From Hyaloperonospora brassicae (Eukaryota; Oomycota; Peronosporomycetes; Peronosporales; Peronosporaceae), in contig CANTFL010000221.1 in assembly GCA_947650285.1 (NCBI GenBank), forward strand, positions 186,001-250,000: a stretch of 64,000 nucleotides of DNA, written 5' to 3'. Positions 33,679 through 45,121 of the stretch are shown here, one piece after another (the first letter of the stretch is position 1; each line of letters begins with the position of its first letter). A model generated the notes under the pieces. That model saw nothing but the letters and a program-made list of their open reading frames with translations. It was not told where the DNA came from and did not search any database. The position numbers and the translations under genes were made by a program.

Positions 33679-34833
33679 CTACTGACCCCGACCATTTTTT
33701 GATGGTCCGTCTCGCTGTTGCGGCTTCGCAACAGCGCTGGACCCACGCCCGTTGCCCTTTCTGGCGAATGGTCGTCCATTTCGCTCAGTACTGTTTGGTA
33801 CTGGGCGTGGAGCACTACACTCGTATGCGTAGTGCCCTAACTTCTGACAGCGATTGCACCTCTGCAATCGCTTGTTGTTTGTAGAGCGAGGTCTCTCGCT
33901 CTCAACATAGCAGAGGTCCATTGGTTCTGGACCTCCGATCTCTTGTCGTCTCGGTGGACGGTGAGAGTTTGAGCTAGCATGAGCCTGTCTCATGATAAAG
34001 TCTTCCTGTTCCGCGGCTGATATCGCTTCTTCAAGCGTATTCAGCTCAAGGCGGAACAGATGGCTCCTGACGGGCCCTTCTGCGAGTACTTGCATGAACA
34101 CCGTAATCAACGTGTGTTCATGAACTGGGTTGGCAGTTATACTACTCGCAAGGAGTCGTATATGTTGTGCGTAAGCGTGCACATCACGCTTACCCTGCTT
34201 GAGTTTCAGGAGCTCTGAACGAGCCCTGAACTCAGCACGTGGCGGCTCAAACATTTGTCTGAGCCGGGTCTTGAAGTCATCTAGCGACCTAAACACGTTT
34301 GGGTCGCTACTCTCGAGTCCCAGGGACCAAGTTTTGGCACGCCCTGCCAAGTGGGTCTGAGCAAATGTGAGTTTCATTTGCTCATCTTCGACGCGACGAG
34401 CCCTTAGGGCTCTGTCGAGTTCGACAAACCATAGTAACAGGGAGTCCTCCGGGACTCCACTGTACTTGGAGATGTCATCCTTCATGACCTCGGGAGGACG
34501 CGCATGCGCCGTCCCGCCCACAGCAGCATGGAATTGCTGCTGTCTCAACAGCTCCGTCTGTTGAGCACCGAGTTCTCTCAACTGCTCGGCCTGTTGAGAG
34601 CCTTGCTGGTGAAGCAAGGCTACTTTCTCCCTTTCGAGAGCAAGTTCATTCTAAATGAACTTGGCAATAGCGGCATGTTGTTGGTCTCTGTCTAGAGACT
34701 CCAACATGGTGCTAACGACGAGTTCGCCTACGGTAGAACTCATTCGTTCTACCGCACCCCATTCGATGTCACTCAAATGGGTAAACCCTTCACGCGTGGC
34801 GTGAAAGGTGTCTTCTTCATCCAACATGTTCAT
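33679..34833 (-). pseudogene. gag with CCHC zinc knuckle, one in-frame TAG
   Basis: Gag probably starts at the ATG ending at 34,833 (MNMLDEEDTF..), because the same frame continues from there to 33,679 except for a TAG at 34,651-34,653. Translation from the next downstream ATG (34,617) gives 312 residues. The capsid-like domain carries LLLWFVELDRALRAR, AGRAKTWSLGL and LRQMFEPPRAE. The nucleocapsid has one zinc knuckle, CNRCQKLGHYAYEC (C-x2-C-x4-H-x4-C), 254-267 in the shorter reading. The premature TAG lies exactly in the three-base loop of a perfect 9-bp hairpin (34,642-34,662). Confidence 0.9.
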
Positions 34834-34854
34834 GTTGGATGATGTGGTCCTTGG

Positions 34855-34877
34855 AAGGACTACAAAGTGCTACAAGG
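34855..34877 (-). other. primer-binding/leader start next to the 5' LTR
   Basis: Reading away from the 5' LTR, the minus strand begins CCTTGTAGCACTTTGTAGTC. The fold-back copy at 758-777 has TGGTAGCACTTTGTAGTCCT at the same place. The latter starts with a tRNA-like TGG and is eight bases identical to the complement of initiator tRNA-Met; the element here is changed at the first positions. Confidence 0.5.
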
Positions 34878-35268
34878 TGTAACGGGGCACACCCTTGCGT
34901 AACTTAACGCAAGGGATTTGGGTGCCCCGACGGACGTACACGTGGCAAGCGAGGAAGCGTAGGTAGGGTAAAAGTAGAACTGTTATATTAATAAAATTAA
35001 GTCTTTAAACTACTGTCTCTTCGTTTGACTTAATTCAATTATACTAATATAACTGCATGTATGGTGACGTCTCGTCACCACTCATTGCGCGCGTCTTGCG
35101 GCAATTGGTGGGTTGATATCATCACGATATCAACCAATGAACAGACCCTTCGGTCGACCCTTCAATATCACCAGTTTGGTGATATTGTTTAAAGAATATC
35201 CATCTTTATATTCTTTATTGTCATTATCTCTCAAATGACAATTTCATGTAACGGGCTGCCCCGTTACA
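34878..35268 (-). repeat. 5' LTR of the gypsy element
   Basis: Nearly identical to 27,283-27,672. Outside one hairpin I see four differences: G/C in GGGTGCGCC, one A indel, G/A in GCGGCGATT and T/C in CCCTTTGG. Inside the hairpin at 35,217-35,242 there are six. Arms there are ATTGTCATT/AATGACAAT against ATTGTCACTTT/AAAGTGACAAT in the other LTR. Confidence 0.93.
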
Positions 35269-35273
35269 TCACC
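35269..35273. repeat. target-site duplication, right copy (TCACC)
   Basis: Identical to 27,278-27,282, marking the insertion point of the gypsy element. Confidence 0.9.
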
Positions 35274-35411
35274 AGTCGTGCTATATCTACAGTAAAAAGC
35301 GACTAGAGAACAAAATCAAACAAAGACTGGTTTCTTCAAAGCCATAATGTGTTATGTAGGTTATTAAGATGTGTGGCAATAATGTCTCGACAAATAAATC
35401 AACAATTACCG

Positions 35412-36129
35412 AGCTAGTCAGCGCAATTGTCTTGTACGTCGGTTCAATTTCCTCGCGGTATGCCCCTTTGAATTTAGTTGTGGCTCTCGCCTAGCTTTTT
35501 ACAGGTCACCGGGCGCATTTCACACCCGACTGGAAGCCTTGCTGTGTCTTTGGTTATATACACCGGCTCGCGTTTCGCAAGTCTTTTAGGCAATACCGAA
35601 TATAGGGTAACAGGATCGCCATTTGCAAGTCTGAAAGCGGTGCTGTCAACTGGGTCGCCGTCTCGCCGTGTGACGAGACTTGTATTTCGCTGGAAGCGAG
35701 TAATGCCCACCCCGGGTCGACTTAGCTCTTGGCACTTCCAACAGAGACCTATAAAAGCTATGCTCCTCGAGGCTCGAGAAAATAAATATTCCATCCCACA
35801 AAAGGACTTGCCTCAAAAGTGGACATGTGTCTTGGACTCAAAAAATTCTTCTCTGTAAATTATGTCTTATTATCTCCCTGATTGCAAAAGGACTCTTGAG
35901 TGGATCTCCTTCATCCCCCCTTCGTCCTATATTAATACCTAGTAAGATAAAAATTTAAAATCTTGCTCCCTCGTCGAGTCTTCTGTCTTCGAGTCTTGAC
36001 TTGTCAAATTTAACGTGTCAATTCTTACCTCGTCGAGCCTTAATTCGTCGACTTCGATGTCCACCTGCTTCTCCTGCCGGTTTGAACAATCGTATAATCA
36101 AGCTGACAGTAGATAATTCCACAATCGCA
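35412..36129 (-). repeat. LTR of the decayed gypsy element, left copy
   Basis: Homology with the right copy starts at AGCTAGTCAGCGCAATTG and runs to about CCACAATCGCA, with roughly 2-3% difference over the first 650 bp. In the minus direction it would start TGCGATTGTGG. On the plus strand it shows CTATAAAAGC near 35,750 and AAATAAATATTCC nearby. A 126-codon plus frame and a 106-codon minus frame occur in both copies, but only because the DNA is duplicated; I do not call them genes. Repeated TCGTCGA/TCTTCGAG motifs fill the right end. Confidence 0.75.
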
Positions 36130-39100
36130 AATACGTTACACCTCAATTGCCACGGTCGCGATTAATACTTGATTGTCATGTGTATCGACCATTATATATT
36201 TTTCTCTCCACGAATCGGCCTTCTTAAGCATTCTCTTCCCTTGTTACGCCGACCCATATCACTCAGTGACCCTCAAGTTGCTTTTTTGTTTGTTGCAGGG
36301 TTGACGCCCTTGGCTTCTGCGTTGTGCCGTACCATTCTGTCGTAGTCACTAAATACTCCATCCGATCTAACTTATTTCGATCCTTGCTTTAAGATCGGTA
36401 TGGTTATACTTCATTATCGCTTTAATCTATGGCCTGACCCCTTGTGCTGCGTTGTGTTGTGGTACTCTGTCCTACCCATTAAATCTTGTCCTCCAGTACC
36501 GTTTGCTCCAGAGTCACGCTTCAGTCTATCGACTTGCTTCCCGTCGTCGCTGACTAATCTCTCGATGACGTTGCTTCGTCAATTCGCCTTATCGACTCGA
36601 AGCCGCGGTGGGAATGCAACGGTTGCAGCCTGGCACCCCAAGTTTACTGTCTATTGACTCGTCCGGGCTAATGTCACCGCCGTGTGCTCCTTGCTCGCTA
36701 GATTCGTCACCTTTAAAAGGTCGCCTTGGCGATTTCTTAGAAGTCGACGGTCAGATTTCTTAGAAGTCGACGGTCAGATTTCGATCACTGTTGCTGATCT
36801 CTGTCGGACGCGGAGACGCATGAACCACCAAAAGCAGCATGTGGATTTAGACCTGGTCCGGGTTGTTGCTACAATAAATGAAAACTAAACGGCAGTTGCT
36901 CCGTGAGTCTTCGCGTCAATCCATCCGGTAAGCTACGTCACTCACAGACCTGGGCTTTGTCGTTAATTAGAATGCCGTAATGCCTATTGACCAAATGGAA
37001 TCGGTAGCTCGGTTGTGCGTCGCGCTTCCGCAGTCGCGGCGGAGTAGCGCAGCACGACGTCCACGAATGGAAGCCGCGATCGCTGTGTCCGTGGATATGT
37101 TAACTCATCTGAAAGCGACAGAAGTAAATGCTGCTACTTCAAAGTAAGCTACGTTGAGGCCTCCTAACGCCATTAAATCACTAGAGAAGTCTTATATCAG
37201 TCTCGAGATAGAAGTCAAGGGAGTGCCCACTTAACGCGCGTATTAACCTGAACCGGCGGAGCAATTGTCTCCAGCTTGCAAGTGACGATTTAAGCGCGGA
37301 CTGCGGAATCCTTTGACTCACTTGTCGACTCGGCGATTCTCGAGAACAGCAAGTAGCGGTCCACGGAGTCGCAACGGCTTATTACCGCCATTTGCTAGAA
37401 GAATACATGGCTATGTGCAACGCCGGTGACCACACCTTACGTGCTGCTCAGGAAATCATTGACGATCAGCCTCGCGTGACCGTCGGCTTGCGGAACAGGC
37501 TTCGGCACCATCGTGTTCCATGGTCATTTGACTCCAGTCGAACTTCTGCGGCTATCCACCGGCATCGACGCTCCTAATTTATTTTGCGGGAGCTTGAATT
37601 TAACTATTACTTGTCTCACCTTCTCACCCAACGGTTTCACGACGTCATGTCACTCAACTAGACGGCCGGTTCCCTAGGTGCTATCCCTTCGGACAGGCCT
37701 AATCGGCTCGTCGTCTAGTGGAATTTTACCCAGCGACGTTCGTTCTGCGTTGATTGAATTTATTCCTATTCAACTCCCGCTGGACCTTCCATCTTCGTCG
37801 ACTCGACAGGCTCGCGCATCACTTACCTGTAGTATTCGAAACCTGCGTCTTTTTTGCGTGGCGAGATGTCTAATGAGGAAATTTCGAGTGCACCGTCGGC
37901 TTCAATTTACACCTCTCAGTCATATCGCTCGTCAAGTCCATTTATTACATCCGGTCAATTGTGTTGACGACGCGTGAGCTTTCGGTTCTTGTTTCACTGT
38001 CGTTGATTGATACGTCAATTCAGGCTGTAAGCGGACATGAAGTTTTGTCTTTGCCTTCTCCAATCACTTTTTTCGTTATGCAATCAAGACAAACTCTACG
38101 GCTCTGCGAAGTACAAGAAATTGACTCTTGTAAATGCCAGCGATTTCTCCTGGTAGGCCGGCGGTCGTGCGTCTGCAGTGTTCCTCGATTTCGAGGTCGT
38201 CGTCGTACTCCGACTTCGTCACCTGGATCTCGACGAGTTGTTTACCCGGTGCCTTGATGGACTTCAGGGACTGCGTCTACGTCCTAACCCTTGACTATCG
38301 TCCCTACGGTCTCACACAACGATCGTCGAAATCTCGACCCGCTTCTGCAGGCATGGACTAAGCGACTAAGTTACGTAGTCCGGTCGCCTTGAGATCGCGC
38401 GCTTCACGAGGTCGCGTCTTTTTCGTCACCCTTATGTGTCAGCTGGTTCCCGACTGTCGGTCCTCGATTTTTTCTGGATCAACGTCGATCGCCAAGTCGA
38501 CCTCTCTGACGTCGGTTCGTGTTCCCCAGGCAGTGCTTATCTCGGTCCTCCATTTACCTCCAGCTTCGACTTCCGTCTACACGACCTCGTCGGTGCCGAG
38601 CTTAGTTGACACATACGCGGATCTAGTCAACCTGGCTAAGAAGCGCAAAGCGAGTCGTTCGTTCACGTCAAGAACTGCCAAACGTCCACGATAGACAGTT
38701 TGACCTGTACCTCGTTACGCTGTGTCTCAAGCTGCGCTCCAGACGGTTTCGACTTGTCGCTCAACTACGTCTTCTCCTGAGGCCAGTAAACCGCCTAAGA
38801 CGGCTGTCGCATCTTCCGTTCCGGCGTCTGTGGTGTCGGCACTGCCTGCCTCGGTGTTTCTGTCCCTTTAGGTGCTTCGCAACTGCGCGGAATGGGCAGA
38901 GACACGCGATTCTCTTCATAATTCAGTGATGGGGTAGAGTTTGGACATCACATGATACCGCCCATCTTCACCCCGATTTTGGGCTCAAATTACCATTGCT
39001 CGGTCTCCTCTCCGCATGAAGGATCTCCAAGGCCGGCCTATTGTCGCGGTTTCTCCGGTCTTTATGGCTGCTCTTCGAGCACTGGTATACGTATTCAAAC

Positions 39101-41140
39101 CGTTTTACCCTTTCCAGGTGTCTCGGTTTATAACCGGACTCACCTATATTTGTGGCTGCGGCTCATAGTTTTTATGCTCGGGCTGGACTCTCGTCGTCCA
39201 AACGGTATATTCGGACGAGATGTTGGCTAAGTGCTGTCCGTGACGTCTGAGACGATATCGCGGGTTTGGTCGTGAGGTTGACTACGGTGAGACTGTTGAC
39301 TATCGGTCAAAGGTGTACGTCGCCTTTTACAAGAGAAGCCATTGGCTTATCAAATCCAGCGTCTGGATGGGGATGCACCGAATTTCGACACCACCCGATC
39401 GACTGTTGAAGAGGCATGATTTACGCACTTTGGTGTGTATAGTGTGCTGCTAGCAAGCTTCGTGATGAACTATTCCGGATGGCTATGAAATTTCTTAACC
39501 GTGTCTTAAATAAGGCAGCTCGGCGCGAACGCCTGATGTGCCGTCTTTTGCACACAACTCCGACCTTTGTTTCGAAGCATCCATGCCCCAAAATCCGCTC
39601 GTGTGTCACGCATGGGATTTTTCAAGTCCTGACTGATTCGTTGAGATCGGTGCGTTCGATGCATCTGAGCCATAGCATGCCTGGCGGGTATCTCAGTCGG
39701 CTAAACACCCCAACACAAGTTACTTCAGTCCACGTCATATAATTTTCCCGTATTCGAAACGATGGGTGTTGCCGAGAGCGATGTGATGTCTCTATTAGAC
39801 GACAACGTCGATTCAAACGAACCTACTCTTCTTGCTGTGATTCACGTTGCACCCATTCCAAAATTGTCGTGACCCCCATATTTTTGCCTCATCGGTTGCT
39901 CAGCGTCCTACTTCGCGACAATCAATGACATCTAAAAGCTTGATTATTCCGTCATGCAAGTACTTTGACTCGACGAGTCGTCCAGTAATGTAAACCCTTT
40001 TTCAGTATTGGAGTCCCTTTTGTCCATGTACCTAGTACAATATTAACGCAATTGATTTCTCTCATCTCTGCCTGCTTGCCATCACGAAGATAAGGTGAAT
40101 GGTGACAGTGGTGCGTGAAATAACACCCATCTTTAACCGATTCTCTAGCTTATTTTGCCGTAGATAATTGTATAAAAAACCTCTGCACGACAAATGAGAT
40201 TACGGCCCCATGTCTGTGTGTCATAACCTTTCCACTATACCAGGTTGTCGCTGAGGCCTGCTGATGCTCGTCGGGTGTGGTGAGTAAACATCCACGGTTA
40301 ATTAGACATCGTATTTCCTGCTCTCTTCGCCTGTCTCATTAAATCTTTTGGTAATTTATTTCGTCACAATCGAAATGGTTGGTCTCAGCGAAATCAATTA
40401 TAAACCTCCTTGTAGGCCTTTCACCAAAAATTCGAACTTCTCCAAGCGCGGCATATGTACATTAAAAATAGATGTTTCACCTGTTCCGGTCTGGTCACTT
40501 TAAACCTTAAGTGAAAATACCTACTTGTTGCTTCATTCGAAACGGGCAATGACATCGGTTATATAGCTTTTTCTTCAGTCGAAGATTCACTTCCTTAATG
40601 AACAGCCATACTTTATCTCATTTGTCGAACATGGTATTTAATGACGCATCTCTTTCTTTATCTTAATATAATGCTTCTTGAGTATGATATGTTCGCTTTG
40701 TTCATAAAAGAATTCTTTGTTACGCCGGGCCAAATCCTTCATTGTGGTCATTTGCTCGTCGATCTTTCGCACTCACTTGGTACCACCTTGTGAGCCTACT
40801 CTCTATCTTTCGTTGTCATTTAGACTCGCGTCGCCACATTACCGGATATAATGATAGTATCACTTTTTTTGCCCGGCCCGGTTTGCCGTATCGACTCATG
40901 CATGATTTTAATGTAGAGAGCGCGTTTCAACGATGACCTAGTAAAGAGGCGGCATCATTTCTTGCAGATCCTCAAGATAATTTAATCGAATTAATTAATC
41001 GCTCGGCGATGTCATACCATTCTGCTTGTAAAGGATCTTCGATGTACACGCGCACTGTTGAAATCATCGTCATACGCTGCTATCTTTTGTCCATTCCCTT
41101 AGGGTGAGTAATTACCACTTATTTTCGATTTAATCATCAT
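36130..41140 (-). pseudogene. interior of decayed gypsy element between integrase and LTR
   Basis: The plus strand is C/T-rich with many TCGTCGA and TCGACG words. On the minus strand some stretches read as charged protein, e.g. around 38,200 (VTKSEYDDDLEIEEHC), and could be the pol C-terminus or an extra gene, but stops are frequent and no domain is recognisable. A 23-bp perfect tandem duplication, GATTTCTTAGAAGTCGACGG plus TCA, lies at 36,731-36,776. Confidence 0.4.
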
Positions 41141-41144
41141 CATC

Positions 41145-41600
41145 GCGGCAAAATTTGATCCACTTCACGATAGATCTTGAGTCTCTTTCAAGACAAATGA
41201 GGCTGAGGGCTCCGTATCGACGGAAGATTTTCTCTTCGAATGCCTTCGCAAACTTTACTGCCCCTGTTGCAATCATGGCATTGGCAAGCACGAATCACGT
41301 AATGTAATTTTAAGACAACAGCATCTCCATTTTCGCGTCGAGTTACTGCAGAAAGATAGAGTCGATTGAGACCATTTGAAAAGTCCAGTCGGATACGACA
41401 TTAATCAACGAGCGTTCTATCAAGTGAGCCGTATTTTTACTGATACTGAAATCCTCACATGCTGGAGTGTGTAATGTCACGTCGGCGTAGAGTCTGATAT
41501 AGTGATATTAGATCATTCGATGATACGGCCTTACGATCTTTTGGTGTCCGCCTTCCACATAGTCATAACAATTAAGCAAATCACATCGATCAGAGTAGTA
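41145..41600 (-). pseudogene. gypsy integrase fossil
   Basis: Minus-strand pieces in order are DYVEGGHQKIVRPYHRMI (zinc domain region), DWTFQMVSIDSIF (first catalytic Asp region, like MDHIP in intact relatives), ANAMIATGAVKFAKAFEEKI and FRRYGALSLICLERDSR (second Asp region). Several stops and frame changes interrupt them. The order agrees with integrase lying downstream of RNase H on the minus strand. Confidence 0.65.
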
Positions 41601-42199
41601 GAAACTAGCAATCGTAAATTTATGTCTTCTCCCAGCAATTTCCCCGACTCGCGACGCCGTCTTTATAGTAAAGTATAGCAGCTTTGCTCAGAATGAAACG
41701 GTCCACGATATTACCGCGAGGTCAACTTGTCAAAAATCATCTTGTATATCTCGCCTCTGAGAATCATCTTGAGTGTTGACCACTTCTCTTCCTCATCTTG
41801 ATCATTTGGTATCCTTTCTCTGCGCTTGTTATTTATGACTAAATAATAAAATTCTTCAATGATCGGTGGTTCTCCGCTTCTAAAGGTTTTTGTTGGGTGC
41901 TTTGGAACGCGTCGATTCTCGAATCGTCGGATGGTCTTCTCGAATCTCTTTCACATATCTGCTTTCTCGAACAACTCTGGCGAATAGTCCCTTTATCCTG
42001 GTGGTTTCTGGCGCGGCTTGGTGTGCCCACTTGTTATTAAGTTGGGTGATCGGCGAATTATACTCGTTTATTTCAACTCCGCGTAGTTTTATTCATCGTT
42101 AGCGGTTATTTTCTTCTTTCGACAAAGGGGAATCAAAAAGTTTCTCTATTAAATGCGATAAATTTTCTGCAACTCGTTTTACTCGTACTGGTTCTTTCA

Positions 42200-42640
42200 C
42201 CGCTTTCCTCGATTTGGATTTCAATGCCTCTGAAGCCAGCGTATCTGCTGCCGCGTTGTACACCGCATAACGTGAAAATACCGAAACGAATTACATGAAG
42301 CAACTAATTATCTGTGATGCGCTAACGCCAAATGCAACGGTCATTGCTTGCATTAGATCACCCCATGGATAGCTGGATAGTGAGACTGAAGTCACCCACA
42401 ATCTTCAAGTTGGGCACTTTGTGCTATAATGCTGCTTGTGCCCCGTTATTCATTCCTGCAAACTCCGCTAAATGTACGCCGTTGCCGATTGGTGAGCACT
42501 CGCACCTATCATAGAAGTCAATTGTGGCAACTTTTACATTACCTACGAGTTACTGCCCAAACCTCCGTGATTCTTGATCTTCGCGGAACCATCGAACGGC
42601 AAACACAACAAACCAATTTCGGAGGAACTCTCGCATAGAG
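42200..42640 (-). pseudogene. gypsy RNase H fossil
   Basis: LPFDGSAKIKNHGG (about 42,565-42,606), then HLAEFAGMNNGAQAALQHK-like and LKIVGDFSLTIQLSMGD sequences in shifting frames, and finally YNAAADTLASEALKSKSR (about 42,206-42,260) mirror the RNase H end of oomycete gypsy pol proteins. Catalytic residues are partly lost and several stops are present. Confidence 0.65.
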
Positions 42641-43255
42641 ATTCTTGAAAATCTAGTCGAACACTATGCGAATGTTTGGCAGATAAATAAATGACTCGTA
42701 ACGACTCGTTGAAGACGAATGTCGGCGTGACGGACGCTTGCAACAAATAAGCGAAGTCCACATCGCTCTCGCCTGCTTTTTTATCTTTAATGATACGGGG
42801 ATAATACTACAGCGAAACTGACTGTCCTTACCTTTTATGCCTTGGACGTGAAGAGATATTTAATCGTACAGAATCGAATGTATGCGCGTATGACCCTTCC
42901 AGCAATAAGGGTATGCGTAGTATTCAGCAATTGGAGCAGCACTAGCACTTCGCGCTCCGCAGGTGGCAATTGATCTTAGTCTCCTTAAATTCTCGACAAC
43001 TGAACCGTACCGGGATAAACATTCCGTAATGAATTGGCATTAAAATACTGCTCAACGCCCAGTCATTAGTATAATCATCACATGAACATCGACTGTTAAT
43101 TAAGAATGACGCAGAAGTAAATCTTTGGCAATTTGTTGCTGCAGTATAGCGAAGCATGCACGCGCCGAACAGGTTTTCTTCTGACAAGAAATTGTCTTTT
43201 GTGGGTAGTTACAAGACTGCTCCATACACAGCGATGTCCTGAATTAATCGGCTAA

Positions 43256-43565
43256 CGATGACAGGCAGGAACGGGCCACAATTGAAGACCCATATCGCCG
43301 ATGAATTTGTGCGTAAAAGGCAGTTTATGCGACTGGTACAGATGAATCACCGACCTCTCCTCCAATCGCTATAACAAATTTCGAGCTTATCGCAAGAGAC
43401 ATCAGCCTGGAAGAAAATGCTTAAAACTTTCGTTATTACCGGATCTCACCGAGTTGGCACCAAACAACATGGATTACATCGGGCCCAATATGATGTGATT
43501 TGAAAACACGAAATCCAAACGACCAAAGTTGGTTAATAAATTGCAGAAAGACGAAAGAATCATTA
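43256..43565 (+). repeat. 310-bp inverted repeat, left arm (gypsy pol linker)
   Basis: GATGACAGGCAGGAACGGGC and the following 300 bases are the reverse complement of about 44,575-44,880, with few changes. The plus-strand reading is collinear with the RT fossil that follows, so this arm belongs with the inverted segment. Confidence 0.75.
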
Positions 43566-43989
43566 CATCAAGTGGTAACGCTCTATCACCTCTAGAATAT
43601 GGAGTAGTGTGTGAAATATACGTCCAAGGTTATTAATTTATTATCCATAGGGCCAGACGGGTTATAAATGATATCTATCGAAGCTGTTTGAGCTGCCAAA
43701 GGGATTGTTAAAGGTACGACTTAATTCCTTTGCCCAGAGTTCATGGTCGTCTCCCATCGTGAATGTCTCAAAGAATATTGGCGTTGACATCCTTCATTTT
43801 ATCAATGATATACTCGTCAACACCGTCACTGCCAGCATGGAATAAGCAATACTCTTAGTCTAAATTCTGTTGACCGAGGTCGGAATCTACCAGTGATTTT
43901 TCTTACTATATGCTGGCAACAAAGTTTGGCATTATTGATGACTAAAAAATGCGTCACGTGTCGGCGCTTGTATATGTTGTGGGGCATTA

Positions 43990-44480
43990 AGAGTGGTTGC
44001 GTATGTCGTTTTGATACAAGAATACCTCCATGATATACCACCAACTCGTCGACAACGCGTTGTGGGGTATGTTCAGCCGAAAGATGGGTGGCAAGGCTTT
44101 CCCACCGAAGTTATAGTTGCCGAAGATGGAAATGCGTTTAAGCGTGCCCTATACTCACAGAGATCAACGATTTAAAAAGTGGTGGATCGGCGTTAACAAA
44201 GTTTGAAGCCGAATACCGAAATTTTAAAAATCTGATCCGTTGCAGCGCTTGTTTAATGGCCCGGCGAGCAACATGTTTGTCGTTGGTGAACCCGACATAT
44301 TGACAATCGTCCCAAGGTTCCGTCGTCGATTTTTCGTGGACGATTTTGCTTTACAGAACGAGCCTCGAGGAATATTAGCGACACTCGATCGATTGTTGAT
44401 AAGCTTCACGGAGTGTCAAATTAGCATCAGCTGCACAAAGATCATCTTTGTGCTGCTTCGTGTAGAATTCCTGTTGTAAA
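43990..44480 (+). pseudogene. gypsy reverse-transcriptase fossil, inverted
   Basis: The plus strand reads YKNTSMIYHQLVDNALWG-like sequence, then QPKDGWQGFPTEV (or MGGKAFP in another frame), and finally RRRFFVDDFALQNEPRGILA (catalytic VDD) followed by TLDRLLISFTECQISISCTK. That last block is typical of oomycete gypsy RT. It is opposite in orientation to the gag, RNase H and integrase fossils around it and lies between inverted repeats, indicating an inversion within the element. Confidence 0.65.
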
Positions 44481-44574
44481 AAGTGACAGTTCAGGGCATT
44501 ACAGACAAACCAACCAATTTTGTGAATCTCACAGAGTGGCTATATCTTGCGTAAAAAGGGTATGCAAGCGTCTT

Positions 44575-45121
44575 TCGAATCGATCTTTGTGCAATTTATT
44601 AACCAACTTTGGTCGTTGGGATTCCGTGTTTTTAAATCACATCATATTGGGCCCGATGTAATCCATGTTGTTTGGTGCCAACTCGGTGAGATCCGGTAAT
44701 AACGAAAGTTTTAAGCATTCTCTGCCAGATTGATGTCGCTTGCGATAAGCTCGAAATTTGTTGTAGATTGGAGGAGAGGTCGGTGATTCATCCGTACCAG
44801 TCGCATAAACTGCCTTTTACGCACAAATTCATCGGCGATATGGGTCTTCAAATGTGGCCCGTTCCTGCCTGTCATCCTATCACCTTCGTCAGGCGATTCG
44901 TCAAGTCGAAGGGAGCCCGTTTCGATATCAGCTTGACCGTCTGTCGAGCCCGAATCGTCGAGTAAGGATGAATAATTTTGGTCGATACCTTCGCTATCAC
45001 AACCCGTGCATGTTGCTGAGCACAATTTGCTCACAAAAGACGTTTTGAACGAGCTTCTTTCGGTGGCCGTTGAGTCGTCTGGTAACGTGTTGTTCTTCGT
45101 ATCTTGTGCACGACCCATCAC
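44575..45121 (-). pseudogene. gypsy pol linker fossil and right arm of inverted repeat
   Basis: A 136-codon minus-strand frame (44,711-45,121) is Asp/Ser/Glu-rich and ends HRPLLQSTTNFELIASDI. Its 3' part duplicates, in inverse orientation, 43,256-43,565. Downstream in the reading direction the sequence runs RYYRISPSWHQTTWI. This is the region before RT in the polyprotein. Confidence 0.5.

Larger units (their letters stand above)
27283..35268 (-). mobile_element. complete Ty3/gypsy chromoviral LTR retrotransposon, hairpin-rich, with antisense ORF
   Basis: The 7,986-bp element is bounded by LTRs of 390 and 391 bp and a perfect TCACC duplication. On the minus strand it reads 5' LTR, leader, gag with CCHC knuckle, protease, reverse transcriptase, RNase H, integrase, chromodomain, polypurine tract, 3' LTR. 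A long ORF on the opposite strand lies between pol and the 3' LTR. The LTRs differ at about ten positions, six of them clustered in one hairpin, so the insertion is fairly young. Yet gag and pol contain two in-frame stops and several frame changes, so this copy could move only in trans, or some breaks are assembly errors. The whole element is dense in short perfect inverted repeats. Confidence 0.95.

Noticed and set aside
27283..35268. Idea that the hairpin series is a CRISPR-like or tRNA array
   Set aside because: The arms differ from hairpin to hairpin, there is no common repeat unit or tRNA cloverleaf, and the sequence encodes gag-pol.
35478..35858. 126-codon ORF, also at 48,905-49,285
   Set aside because: Its presence in both places follows from the LTR duplication. 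There is no domain, and an antiparallel 106-codon frame is equally present in both.
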